This document shows, piece after piece, positions 23,756-36,055 of a DNA stretch of 64,000 nucleotides (its first letter is position 1; every line of letters starts with the position of its first letter). The notes under the pieces were generated by a model, which was given only the letters and a program-made list of their open reading frames with translations, did not search any database and was not told the DNA's origin. The DNA is from Trichopria drosophilae (lineage: Eukaryota; Arthropoda; Insecta; Hymenoptera; Diapriidae). The DNA is taken from the NCBI GenBank assembly GCA_030407085.1, contig CM059583.1:23410001-23474000 (forward strand). The letters run 5' to 3'. Both the position numbers and the translations under genes were made by a program.

Positions 23756-25282
23756 TTGTTTGTGTTCTACGTCAAAATATATATAATTACATATCAGAAG
23801 CACTTTTTGAATGTGTAATCTACAAAATAAATCTGAAAGAAATAAACTCAAAAAGATAAAATTGGTTTATCTATTTATGAATTTCTCGTACGATTAGAAG
23901 AGTATTTTTTGTTTAAAAGGAAAAGTTACTGATAAAGGTGAAATGTATTGATCGCAACCACATTCGTGGCTTTTAAATTTTTTTTATTATTGATTCTTAT
24001 TAAACCAAAGTTTTATAGCCATGATTATAATTTATATTTCTAATAATTAGCATAAACTTAAAAATTAAAGTAAACATTGTTGCTATTTAGATTAAAACGT
24101 TGACGCCGATATATAAGATAATCTAAATATTTTGTGGAGAACATAATTTACGTAACCAATCAATAATATAACTTGTTTGGCTTAACAGAAACAACGTTAA
24201 TATTTTGGATAACTTTTATTATTAAATCATGATTTGATAAAGCAATTAAAATATCTGTTCTTTTAAATTTGACTCTAACTTTTAATTTATTACTTTAGTG
24301 TATTGCATAAAGTACGGAATATTATTGACAGGATTTGAAATATATTCTATAAGTTCTTTGGCGAAAGTACTGGGTAAATTGAATCAATTTTTGGCAGAAC
24401 AAAGAAAAACATACAAAGTAATCTAAAATGTTTTTTTATGCATCTAAAAATATTCTATGGATAATTTCTTTTAAAGATTAACAATCATTGCAATCTATAA
24501 AACTAATAATTATTGTAACAAAATTTAATTTCTTATTTTCAGTTTCAGATAATAATGACAGGTTATTGACAGGAGTATTGCAGGTGAAGGTACCTAAAAT
24601 GTTCCTTTTTAGGTATATACATACCTACAATGTTTCTAAAAATCTGATTCTGTCAATAATGCTTGGGGCGTCAAATTAAGATAAATATGACACATAATGT
24701 CCAAAATTCATTTCTCAGCCTTCTGCGTGAAAAGATGAGAAAAGTGACAAAAATGGGTTTTTTTTTCGGTAATCCTGTTTTCTCCAGTGAACCAGTCACT
24801 GAAAATTTATGGGAAAATGTATCAAGTTAGAGTTCAAGGTGTACTTTAAATAGTTTTTGTTATTATGATCTAAAACCCGTTTTCATAATCGAAAAAAAAA
24901 CCCACATATTTAAAATCGATTTTTTTCATTTTTTTAGAAGAATGCAGATCCTCTTCCCTCTATATGATTTTCACCTTTCTTTAAAAAGTATTGAAACATG
25001 TCATTTTTAATTTTTTATATTTTCTTCTTTATTTGCATCACCCTAAAAAATTTCATTTTTTAACTGCTTTGGCTGTTTTGACTATTTTTGTCCATCGAAG
25101 GTTGAATTGGCGATGAATAATATATATTTCCTAAATAATTTCGGGATAATTATCAGTTTATTTATGTATGCAACCACACTCAATCATGTCGATATAAAAG
25201 CAAATGGTCAGAATTGTATTTTCTGATCAAGATGGAAGTGAGTATCTGAACTCAAAATGTGAAAAACTGAAATTACAAAACC
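23756..25282. other. AT-rich stretch, no gene seen
   Basis: No gene or bounded repeat is recognised in 1.5 kb. Confidence 0.45.
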
Positions 25283-25400
25283 TGAGTTCAAATTCGTAAA
25301 AAGCGACCATAAAAAACCCCGAGGACCTGGAATTTTTTGCATATTGGTATGTCATATTCGTTCCGCCATTTTCGATTTTCAAAATCTGAGCTCAGATTTG
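25283..25400. repeat. CGCCATTTT dispersed repeat fragment
   Basis: aaaaccccgaggacctgg, ccgccattttcg, aaaatctgagctcagattt: the same modules appear at 5520-5602, 50940-51110 and 56930-57005. Confidence 0.45.
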
Positions 25401-26791
25401 CTGTCTTAATAACTACCGAATGAGCAAGTTTGGACCAATTCTGTTATCAGAGAATAAAAAAAATAAAGTTACGAAGGAATCTTAGATTCTGATATAAATC
25501 CCCACATGAGTATAAAGTTGATTTCTATTCAATTTTAAAAGTGAGCGAAAGTAATGCAAATGATATACAATAATTGTTATTTTCAGAAATCACTTTATAA
25601 AATAAATAGAGCAAATAAATATACAGTTTTCTTTGCGAGATGATGTATTATTTCAGCATTTGAGCGTACTGAGAACACTTAAAGATCTTGAGATCTGGTG
25701 TTACTCAACAGGAATGATTCGATTATAACAATAGAACGATTCGAGATTTAATCAATTGCTACATTATTTGCAGTAGAAATTCGTACCTTTGGTTCAAGAG
25801 TGATGTTACACTTTGCACCGATTAAGTCAATGTATAATTTGAGGAAAGTGAGTTTATTTCAGGTTTTTAACATACATTAGCAAAATATTCCTAACAATCA
25901 ATAAAGCTTAGAAAATTTTATCTTACTATATTAAAAAAACATTCATTGGAAACAAAATTGAATTTACATTGCAAAATATTCTCTTCTGTTAAAGATTCTG
26001 CCGTAATTTTCTGTGTGTAATTACAAAAATTCAGTTCAAAAAACAACAATTTAATAATATTAAGTAAGAGCAATAATTACAAATAAAAATTTTAAATGTT
26101 AGAAAATTGTTGCCTGCATGGCAAAAGACTTTAGAAATGTGTTGCAAAAAAAAGAATAAAATTTACGTTTTATTTCTATTACGCAGTATTTTTGTTTTTT
26201 TATCATGAGATATGATGAAACTGAAACAAACTTTACTTCTTATAATAAACGCGTAAAACGTGAAACATATGTATAAGTACAAACACGATAACGTCATATT
26301 AACTTCAACCGAAGCCGATCTTATAAAAGTTTTAGCTGAAAGTCACGTATTATATCAAGCCAGATTGAGTCAAATTCTCCGAAATATCAGAACACACGTA
26401 TATTCTTTTATCGTAGGTTGAATTAAAAAAGGAGTGCTTTCAAGTACATTTATTTCTCTTAAATTAAAAATGATGTCACTGACATTAACGATTTGAAAAT
26501 GTAAATATGTATGAATCAGACAAATATAATTTAAAAAATGAATCTTGTTACACGGTCCTATAAACAAAAATGGACAGAATAAAAGTAGAAATGACGTCTT
26601 AAGTGGCGACTCGACAAGAATATTTCTTGTACATTTCAAATATATCTGTTAGTCATAACGTATTGAAAAATCCAAATGACATTGGGTAAGTTTTAAATGT
26701 TTACGAGATATTTCATCAAAATTTTCACAAAATACAGATGTGATATATACGAAAGGAAATACAATATTTTAGGACCACTTTGATAATATGC
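25401..26791. other. AT-rich stretch, no gene seen
   Basis: Nothing is supportable, including the 89-codon minus-strand frame at 26639-26370. Confidence 0.4.
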
Positions 26792-27931
26792 TTCATTCAT
26801 AACCTCAAATTAGTTATATACAATGGACTTTTACATTTTTTTTTCTAATTTTCACTCAATTTTCGATGCTTCCGTATTACTTACGTGTGAAATTGAAAAT
26901 GACCAGATATGATTGTGACTTAACAATCTCGATAAACTCGATAATCGGTTTATAACCTAGAAATTGAGTACAGGACGAGAATTACGTGCGCATTCTTACC
27001 AGGTCCTATGACGTTTGTAGGCTGAATAAAGGCGAATATCAGAGTAAACTTCGCTGTAAGTGATACCACAGATTATATTCAAAGAAAGTCTAAAAACCCT
27101 TTGGAGATCCACATTATCAAAAATTAAGAGTAAAAACGATATTGTTCTGGTGATAAGTGTGAAAGACGAACATCTTATTGTTCAGTATGTAATGAAAATT
27201 TTTGCAAGGTACGTTTTAAATCATTTCGTAAAGTTACGTGGATTTACTATATTAGGATTGACTTGATTCACCGTTGTCATTTCTTGAAAAAATCCAATAT
27301 AAAAAAATATTATCAAAATGAAATAATAAAAAAAATTGTTAAAAATTGAAAAAGTACTAAAAAATAGTTTAAAAAATGACGCTATTCACATTTATTAAAT
27401 ATACAAACGTCATAGTACCAGGTAGCAATCGTCACAAGATGTGCTGCACTCCATTTTTACATTATAAAGCAATCACTGATAGGTCACAATTGTATGTAGT
27501 AATTTTCAATTTCACACGTACACGGAGAAAAATGACTCCGCTGGATTAGCTGATTCATATCAGCTAAAATTTTCGGCTGGAATTGCCGAAAATATATGCA
27601 ATTTTAGCTGTTTTGATTCCGCTAATGTAGCCTTAACCCTATTCAATTCGGGCTTAGCTCTAAATTTCCGCTACATTAGCAGATTTGTTCCGTTAAATTT
27701 GCGGACTTTTTCAGTAAATTTAGCTGAAATTATCGGCTATCCCTAACGGAATTCCGACAGTTGTCCCTATAGGATAAAATTGGTAGAATCTGCGGATTTT
27801 TCGGCTGATTTTGCTGATTATTTTTCTCCGTGTACGCAATGATACGGAAAAAGTCAAAAATTGAGTGAAAATCAATAAAAAAAAACCGATAAAAACTAAT
27901 TGTATGTAATTAATTTGAGGTTATGAATGAA
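26792..27931. mobile_element. Foldback element with ~128-bp arms
   Basis: The left arm 26792-26919 (ttcattcataacctcaaatt ... gattgtgac) is complementary to 27483-27931. The right arm is interrupted by the 312-bp MITE at 27521-27832. The loop between the arms is AT-rich with no supported gene. Confidence 0.75.
27521..27832. mobile_element. TA-flanked 312-bp MITE, CACGGAGAAAAAT family, copy 1
   Basis: Termini cacggagaaaaat and atttttctccgtg are perfect inverted repeats flanked by TA on both sides. The interior repeats ttagctgaaa, ggctgatttt and ccgctaatgtag words in both orientations. It differs from copy 2 (37876-38187) by only about six bases by eye, so the family moved recently. The uninterrupted left arm of the surrounding foldback shows the empty site with a single TA. 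Confidence 0.88.
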
Positions 27932-30584
27932 TCATGATGAGGTTAGGTATTCAGAAATGATAATAATTACTTTTTCATTCCAATTCTTCACGATTTCAAA
28001 CGTTACACGGTAAAATACTCGATGTTTGTGTCACAAAGTTCAAAATGACAACTTGCAGACGCCATATTGAAGATGCCATTTTGTTTTTTGACAAAAATCT
28101 GACAAGAAAGGGCTGAGCAAAAAGACGCGATTAGTATATTTCGGAATGATCAGCATTGCCCTTTTCAAGGCCAAAAAAAAGCGATTCTTGCGAAAAAAAC
28201 AACGAAAAAATTAGTATTTTTTTCAACAAAATGATCATAACGTTTTTCTTTGAAGTCGCCGGCTGATTCTAACTACGACATCTGAATGAGGAGGTCCAAA
28301 TCTAATAATCTTGACTAATTTCAATTTTTTCTAACGCCACTTCGAACAAAAGATACAGCGTTGAAAGTTGTGTCCAAATTCCAGACATTCGGGAAGAAAA
28401 GGGTTAAATAAGTAGACATAAAAAATGTATTATATCCTAATGAAAATTCGTAATATCATTTGTGACTCTTTAGATTTGCTTTTTCACACAAATAGAAAAT
28501 AATAATAATGGAACATACCAATATTGTGTCGACATTTTTTACGCAATTTTGTTAGCGAATTTATGAAATTCAATAGTAAAAATCCTCAACCTAAAAGCAT
28601 AAGTTATCGACTATTTATTATCCAATATAGTTAGTATGTGATATTATAAATATTGATACTTCGTCATGCAAATGCCAAAATGTAGTGATCAATCAATTAT
28701 TTCTTATATCTGCGACATTTATTTATTATTCTTACTATATCATCTAGATGCATTTAAGTTAAATTAACTAGTACAGTATTAAACAAATTACATTTAAATT
28801 GTTCAGAAGAAATTTGTTATTTAAGTACGATTTAATATTACAGTAAATTCAATTCCATTAGTTCTATTATTTTATAGCCAGCGGGACATTCATCTCACAT
28901 ATCGAGTTTTCAGGCAATATAGACAAATATTTTATTTATGCGTTTTATACATATTGTATCTATTTCACATTTAGTTGACGATCGCATATCAACGTCGCAT
29001 TCGTCATTGTTTTATGATATTTAATCAATCCAATATTGACTAAAATTTCATAACCATTTGTTTGTCTACATTTGTTTATATAAATACTAAAACATGAATA
29101 CTGTTGTCTTATCCAACAAATGAAAATTTGATTCCTGGTCAGAATATAATGAAATTGAAAAATACTTGTTTTTAAAAAATTTCTTTTGTTGAAAATGAAT
29201 AATCTGTTTCTATCAAATCAATGAAAACTCCTAATTGTTATTAAAAATTAACGAAATTTACGATAATATTGAGGTATAGTGTTAGTATACAATCCTTACC
29301 AACAATTAAACGGGTAAATCACTATTTTTAGTCTATTAAATATCTTTAAACAATTACTATCTTTTTCATTTCTATTGTATGGAAAAAATTGTTTCAGAAT
29401 TTCTATTTGAAGTAAACAAATCGTGCCATCGAAACTTGAACTTTAATGTGTACATATTAACATTTTGAAAATAAAGGTAAAATAATTCAAAATGGTGTCT
29501 CACAATATTGAATAAATCATCAAAAATTTCAGGAATATTTGCTTTTTAAATCATAGACTTTCGGAAATAATGTTACTTAATAAAAAGTGTATAAAGTTAG
29601 TCAAAGAGTAATCTGAAATTTGTACTGTATGTTTCGGACAGTTTTTTAACATTTAAAAATGTTTTGATTTGTTTAGAAATTTTACTATTTGAAAATGATC
29701 GACATTCGGGAAAAAATGGCGCTGAACAACCTAATTCTTAGAAATGGTAAACGAATAGAATGACATTTTATAAAATGTTTTGAAAATTTTTTATATTTTA
29801 ATATTAGAGCAAAAAAAATATTCTTTAAAAATTATGTATAAATTTTAGTGTATACTACAACCAGATCTAAGAATTTTGTGCTCAGCAACATTTTCTCATT
29901 TTCAAATATTAAATGCCTGAAATTTATGCTGATATGTAAATTTTAAAATTTAAGTTTTGAGGATACAATTTCATTACTTAAAACAGAAATATTAAGACGT
30001 CTTCAATGTAAAAGAAAGGAATAAAAAAATACATTTAATTAATCATGTTCTTTGGAAATAATCGGATACTGGATTTCACAGTTCATTTTTTCAAAAATGT
30101 GATAAAAACTGTGAAAAAAGATAAAAGAAAAAGTTCATTTATTGATCAAAATACAAGTACTCTAATAAATGTACTAAAAAAATGTCTATTGCAAAACGTA
30201 TATTAAAAAATGAAATCGACAATTCCGTTTGAAATTCGACTATTCCTTATTACGACTAAACCTACTTTAATCAACTGTAAGCAATGATTTGTATATCAAC
30301 CGAACAAATATTTTTAATAGTTTCAAAATTTTTACTTCCATTGGCAAAATAAAAATATCAATAATTTCCGAAAATCTTTCAAATAGCTAATAAACCATTA
30401 AATTTACATTTATTTCTGATCGTTTAACAATATGTGATCTGGAATAACAATTATAATAGTAATTATACTTATAAAGATTTTACTACATACATTCAATTCA
30501 TAGTTTCCCGTATGCTCCTTGTAATTAGTAAATACACAAACTAAAGCCATTCACACAATAACCTTGGACTTGGTCTTGATTAAT
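27932..30584. other. AT-rich stretch, no gene seen
   Basis: 2.6 kb without a supportable gene. A gacgccatattgaagatgcc word at about 28060 resembles the CGCCATTTT repeat family. If the gene at 30585-31031 continues, this would be its 3' flank or intron. Confidence 0.4.
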
Positions 30585-30768
30585 CTACTTTTTAAGAAGG
30601 AAATATGTATTTAAGATTTCAAGTTTAACATTGACATTGTTATTTTTCAGGGCCAAGTACCGGAGGAATTCGTTATCTGCTTGAGCGATCGGTGTGGGAA
30701 ATATAGCAGCAATAAACCCAAATAGTACAAACACATGTGCGATAAGTGTTATCACATAGCGACGGAGT
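30585..30768 (-). CDS. Exon of an unidentified membrane protein (downstream exon)
   Basis: The frame continues that of the exon at 30849-31031 across an 80-nt intron (donor GTAAGTAA, acceptor tttgCAG at 30771-30769). The split codon CG|A gives Arg, followed by Leu-Arg-Arg-Tyr and then about 20 hydrophobic residues (VITLIAHVFVLFGFIAAIF), a probable transmembrane helix. A PTP turn and a polar stretch beginning AQADNEFLRY follow. With basic residues on the N-terminal side, positive-inside reasoning places the upstream Q/N/H-rich part in the cytoplasm. The frame runs 60 codons to TAG at 30587-30585. No polyadenylation signal is evident just after it, so the last codons could instead be intron, with a donor near CCG|GTACTT. 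The family is not recognised. Confidence 0.55.
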
Positions 30769-30848
30769 CTGCAAATATCCTAAAGTACGATCGGTACATA
30801 AAAATGATAAGAGCCAAGTAAGATAAGGAAGGGAGTGACTTTACTTAC

Positions 30849-31031
30849 CGCGGGTGAAAGGTGCAGCCGCGTAGCACGGTGTGGTGGCTGTTGGTCGTCG
30901 GGGGTGGCGAGTTCGCACAAGGGGCTGGTGGTTCATGTCTGTGGGGTGGATTGTGCTGCTGGTTATTCTGCGACTGCTGCAGAGAGCCGCGAAATGATCC
31001 CGGAAGATGGCGGTGTGGCGTCAGGTGCTCG
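30849..31031 (-). CDS. Exon of an unidentified membrane protein (Q/N/H/P-rich upstream exon)
   Basis: This GC-rich island in AT-rich DNA is open in one minus-strand frame for 60 full codons. It starts after a good acceptor (tattgCAG, with a branch-point-like ACTAAT about 20 nt upstream) and ends at a consensus donor CG|GTAAGT. The peptide begins EHLTPHRHLPGSF, carries a glutamine/asparagine/histidine run (QQSQNNQQHN) and proline clusters (PPAP, SPPPTTN), and ends HTVLRGCTFHP. Low-complexity stretches of this kind are common in insect regulatory and cytoplasmic regions. The next exon joins in phase and adds a membrane helix. No start codon is present, so earlier exons must lie upstream, at higher coordinates or beyond the window. 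Other frames contain stops. Protein identity unknown. Confidence 0.6.
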
Positions 31032-31450
31032 CTGCAATACCGACAATCATTAATTAGTTATTGATTAGCTAATAACAATAGTTGTATATAAGACATTCAG
31101 CGATAATTTTAATATTTAGGAAAATGTACATAAAAATGATAAATTTAGTATTATTGATGAACAAACATTTTATTATAGTGGATGCTAGAAAATGTCACAC
31201 AATAATTTTGTTTGATGGAAAAAAAGTTGAACTACGTTGTTTATAAAGATTTGCGTAGGAAACTATCCCTTACTTTGTCTTTAGGACGAAATAAAATATG
31301 TGCTTTTTTAGAAAGGGCTACAAAAATTTTCTGTATTATATTATACTTTTAAAACATGTAATTTGCGAGAGGGTGCCTATATTCAGAAATAAAATATGAC
31401 ATAAAAAATGGAGGAATCTGAATTTCAATAAAAATGATTTTTTAAATAGG
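31032..31450. other. AT-rich stretch upstream of the minus-strand exons
   Basis: Probably intron if the gene model is right. No further exon is recognised. Confidence 0.4.
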
Positions 31451-32747
31451 TGAAGACGGAGTGAGGCGGCAAACGGTGCGAAGTGGCGAATCTCAAATAT
31501 TTCCATTATGATCATACTGATTGTAAAATATCATATGTGGTTTCTTTGTTTACATCACTTTTCACATTTTGGGAGCCAAAAATGTAATTTTTAAACAAAA
31601 TTTTCAAGTCATTTTCTTTTATTACTTTGTTCTCAGATTGGTCAATATTTTCATTTTGGGAATTCAATAATCATTACTTATATATTTATTCTAAAAGTAT
31701 ATATTTTTGGACTTGTTTATAAAACATGAATTGTTCCTTTTTGTGTGTTTACAATGAGATATCGAAGTCGAGATGATACTTTGGGGTGAAGCGGCGAAAT
31801 TTTTTCCCGGATGTCTCTATTCAGTGGTTATTTTTAAATTTAGAATTCCCTTTTGACGAATGCATTGAGTACACTGTAAAAAGTGTTGATGTAAATTTAC
31901 CACGAAAATCGTAGGACACAAAAATACCACTGATAATCGCAGGAAAGTTACCGATACCTGGTAAAGTATAACCTGTTCAATGTAAAATTTCTTTGAAAAG
32001 CGGTGTAAAATTTCCGTGGAGCTTGTAAATGTACAGTGATTTTCTAAGGAAATTACACAAACAATGTAAAATTTTTTACAGTTTCTGATGGAAAATTACC
32101 ATAATTATCACTGGTATTTTTGTGTCCTATGATTCTTGTTGTAAAATTACAGTTTTATTGTAATATTACTTTATTTATGGTAAAACACCTTCAGAAATCG
32201 CTGGAGAACTACAACAAATGTGTAATTTGACCACGAAAATCGTTGTAAATAATTACATTACTGAAATGTAATTTTACTTCCCACTTTTTTCAGTGTAACT
32301 AAAGACGAAATTAAAATATGTGATCCTGATATAATACGAGTATTCAAAGCTTCCGAAGATGCAATTTCTTTTTTTACTGTTGTTGGAAACTTTGATATAT
32401 CTGAAGATGTTCATTCCACCAATGTGGAAATTTTATTTTTATTAAAACAAACAATAATAACTTAAAAGATTATGACTTGCACTTAATTTTCTGATAGTCA
32501 TCTCAGAGACCTCTAAAAATAAGGATTCGCCACTTCACCCCGATATCGCCGCTTCGCCCCGTGTTTTTTAAATTGGCCATAGCTGGCCATCTGTAAAACA
32601 TATACCGTAAGTAACATGTATGTAAATATTGACTCTGAAATTATCTATGAAATGATACTTTGCATCATCCTAAATACGAAATTCAAGGAGAGATATAATA
32701 CACGGAAAAAATGTTCGCCGCTTTGCTCCGCTTTCCCCTACCATTTT
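31451..32747. mobile_element. GGGGTGAAGCGGCGAA keyword element with nested MITE
   Basis: GC-rich keywords appear at 31451-31490 (gcgaagtggcgaat), 31780-31800 (ggggtgaagcggcgaa), 32525-32563 (ttcgccacttcacccc, cgccgcttcgccccg) and 32715-32745 (ttcgccgctttgctccg). The left pair and right pair are in opposite orientation, so the whole is a large imperfect palindrome. The TA-flanked element at 31872-32295 sits between them. Ends are approximate. Confidence 0.55.
31872..32295. mobile_element. TA-flanked MITE with GTAAAATTACC keyword
   Basis: Termini cactgtaaaaagtg and cacttttttcagtg, with TA on both sides (31870-31871, 32296-32297). Interior words gtaaatttacca, gtaaaatt and aaattacc recur in both orientations, with tcgtaggacacaaaaatacc near the left and ggtatttttgtgtcctatg nearer the right as an internal inverted pair. 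It is nested in the GGGGTGAAGCGG element. Confidence 0.75.
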
Positions 32748-32842
32748 TAAAAAAATATACGTATCGAGTTTTCATAGAAATGCATGAGTGTTTTGTGTTC
32801 ATAATAACCACTCAAAGTAAATTTTTAAAATTGCCGTGCCTT

Positions 32843-32950
32843 CCCTGGTAGAAAATTAAGCCATTTTCTGGGCAGTTTTTCTAGGCTCCATTAGTTATAG
32901 CATGCAGACCAGAAAAAATGGCCAGAAACTGGTCGCATTTTCTACTATGG
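32843..32950. mobile_element. Tiny inverted-repeat element, CCCTAGTAGAAAA family, copy 2
   Basis: Ends ccctggtagaaaatt and attttctactatgg are inverted. Inner words ttttctgggcag and ccagaaactgg form further palindromes. It is homologous to 15568-15682. Confidence 0.55.
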
Positions 32951-33479
32951 TTTTAACCAGAAGAAATTGTATGGATTTAAAAATCGTTACTCTATACGCT
33001 TGTCGTTTCGAAAACTCTTATTTTTGTCCGGCACACCATTAATACAATTTGTAAACCCACAAAACGCATTGATCTTTTTTGTTTGATATATTTTTCAGTG
33101 TGTGTCACTATTCTCAAGTTGCTATAGGACACTAAGGCTGAAAAAAAGTTTGGCTAATAGAAAAAGAGAAGAAAACTAATGGCGTTATTCATTCCTTTAA
33201 ATTAGTAGCGCACGTTGTTACATGACTTTACAGTTTGTACTTAAATATTGCACCTCTTGAAACAACGAAAACGACTTGCACTCGGGGAATAATAAACGAT
33301 AACATTTTTTGATACATCCAATATTGAATTGCTCGTTTTAATGTGATCATTTAATTGTTGTAAATAATACTTATATTATGTGCAACTATGTATTTTGGTA
33401 CTTTGCACTATATCTAAATATTGTTATACAAATTCTCTCAGTGTACCCGGGAAGTTTCCTTTACATTATACATGGAGAA
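32951..33479. other. AT-rich stretch, no gene seen
   Basis: Nothing supportable was found. A ctcagtgta word near 33440 resembles a right terminus of a TA-flanked element, but no partner was located. Confidence 0.35.
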
Positions 33480-33700
33480 CAATTTTCTTGCAAATTTTAC
33501 CATTTCCGATGGTAACTATTGCAATTTTTACGGTTTGATTAGTAAGTATTCAAAAAAAACTTCTAGCAATTTTTATAAGAAAAAAATGGCCATTTTTCTC
33601 ATTCGACAAGTCTGTCACAAAATTACCATTGGAAATGGTAAAATTTCAAAGAAAAGTATATGCCATTGCGCTAATAAGTACTATTATTTTAGTATTAGTA
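33480..33700. repeat. TACCATT / AATGGTA keyword repeat
   Basis: Palindromes taccatttccgatggta (33498-33514) and taccattggaaatggta (33623-33639) lie among gcaatttttacgg and aaattttacc words. The organisation resembles the other keyword elements. The 101-codon frame over it (33421-33726) translates the repeat and is not called a gene. Confidence 0.45.
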
Positions 33701-35151
33701 GATATCTGAATAGGAAAATTTACTAAAATAATAGTAAATATTAGCATAATTGTTAATGCACTTGTAATTAACCCCTTGTTTCAAATCTACAATAAAAACA
33801 ATATATATTGTTTGATTTAGTACGATTGCAGTCACCACTAAAATAATGCTATTGCACACATTTTTTTCTTATACGACAAAGTTTTATTAAAGAGTTAATG
33901 AAAATAAAACCTAACAAATATTTTTTACTTAATGACGATAATTCTCTCGTAGCTCTTTTAACATAAATTATTTACATTTTCTATAAATGTTAACAATATT
34001 ACTCGCTCGCATCGTCGAAGATCTTGAGATAGTATAAAACAATACTCGATTCCCAACGAAAGTACGCAAACGTAGTATAATTAATCAGAACAAATATAAG
34101 GAAATTGTAATTACAAATCGAATACAACTAGTTGCAAGCTATAAGTGTCTTAATTAATCGTCTCGTCCAAGTATTATATTTGAAATCAATTCTCGTGTCA
34201 ATATCGTACGCAGAATACAAATTAGGCCTGTCTGATTGAATGAATGTATTTATTGACATTTGTTGTGTAATGAGAAATTAATAACAGTAGCCAAGACTTG
34301 CTTATACGATATATCATTTCCGATACAAATGTTCAGTGAAAACAATGGGACCCACGATATGCAAGTATGCGTGGCGTGTTCTGTTTTCTTTTACTTTATT
34401 TGGAATAATAAATGTAATGAAAGTCAGAAGTAAATCTATTCGCTTTAAATTAATAGCGGTTTAACCTATTCAGTTTTTTTTGTTTAATTAGTTCCTCTTG
34501 AGAAAGTTTCCTCATGATCAGATAATAATGTCTCATTGTTATATTTTTTAATATTGATATATATCTATGCTTGCAAAATAATAGATATTATATATTCTAC
34601 AATTAAAATCTTTAATTTTTATGTGTGTTGAAATTTTTAATATCCTCATTTCTGGATCTTTTTTTGTTCAATGCCAAATCATTACATCGCTTCAGAAGCA
34701 ACACCGCCTTTTTTGGTCAAAATGAGTTGTATATAAAAAAAATTTATGCTGAACTGAATCACCTCAGACTTTTCATTTGACCAATAGATAAACTTTTCCG
34801 GGGATAATCTAGATTCAATTTTTTTGCAACAATTACTACAGTTTTTAGTATTTACTATCAGTAATAGAAACATTTCAACGAACTGTATAGTAATTGTTGC
34901 TAAGACGGTAGCATATTTTCTCATAATGAAAATCCATTTAAAAATTATCATCTAAGATGGTGACATTTCTTAATCAATATTTTTCTCATTTTATATAAGC
35001 TATTCTTTAAACTTTTGTGATTTAAAGTTGTAATTTTATTGTAAAATATTACATTGCATATCAAATAATTAATTCGTATGTAAATAATAGAAAATGGAAC
35101 CCTTAAAAGAGTGTCTTTGCCACTTTTTCAAGATTAAAATCTCCCTATTCA
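33701..35151. other. AT-rich stretch, no gene seen
   Basis: Nothing supportable, including the 89-codon minus-strand frame at 34951-34682. Confidence 0.4.
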
Positions 35152-36055
35152 CGGTGAGCTTAAATATTATCAAAATTTTAAATAACCAAGATTTTTTCAG
35201 GAATATTTTCTAGGACAGAATAGTCTGTACCAGAATCAAAATCATACATCGGTCCCTTTTTCAGGAGTTTGATTTGTTTGTTAAAATTGCGAAATTTAGG
35301 GCTTTAACAAATGTTGATGCAAATAATTATATCTAATTAGAAGGAATGATAACATCGAGTATTAATATGGTTAATTCTCTTTCGAAATCCTTTATTAAAA
35401 GCAAATTTATACTGTTCTTAAAATCTGTGGCCTCGTTTTTGCTTCCGCCTTCTTCTTTACATTTGTTCTGCTATTTTATAATATTGTCATTTGTTTTAAG
35501 AACATCACGAATAGTTAAATTATTTATATTATAAAATATTACATAATCATGTACACATGAATGCATACATTCCTCTGAATCAATTTGTATGATAGTTGTT
35601 TGCATGGACATTTGTTAACGCCGTAAATTAATAACGATTTAAAAAACGTCATTCTTAAAAAGGACTCAATGAATTATTTAAACTGTGTCTCAGAATATCT
35701 CCTTATTTATCCTGAAAGAAAACATTCATGAAAGTAATCTTGATTGATTTATTTAAGTTCACCCTGAATAATCTTCACACAAAAAAAAGTTTTACTATAC
35801 ATATCTTCAATTGTAAATTACAAGTAATTTATGAATTATGAACTAACAAAGAGTTATTAAGAAAATTGGCATGAAATTTTTTTAAAGCTATACGTTTCTC
35901 GAATTTCATAAAAAGATTTAATTTCCCTAAGAAGGCCCAATGGATCATTTTGATTCTGGCACAGAATATATTATTTTTATTCTAAAAAACAATCATAAAC
36001 GAAAATCTTGTTTGTTTTAAAATTTGTTAATAACGTATTTAAGCTCACCGTCTAT
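35152..36055. mobile_element. Foldback element with CGGTGAGCTTAAATA arms
   Basis: The left arm (cggtgagcttaaatatt, ataaccaagatttt, tgtaccagaatcaaaat, to about 35265) is complementary to 35930-36055 (attttgattctggcacaga, aaaatcttgttt, tatttaagctcaccg). A third related word, atttaagttcaccctg, lies at about 35752. Ends are approximate. Confidence 0.6.

Noticed and set aside
30651..30817. Plus-strand exon with acceptor tatttttcag and donor CCAA|GTAAGA and a C..C / C..C-like peptide
   Set aside because: Its best frame has an internal TAG, and the minus strand offers a frame- and phase-consistent two-exon model across the same bases.
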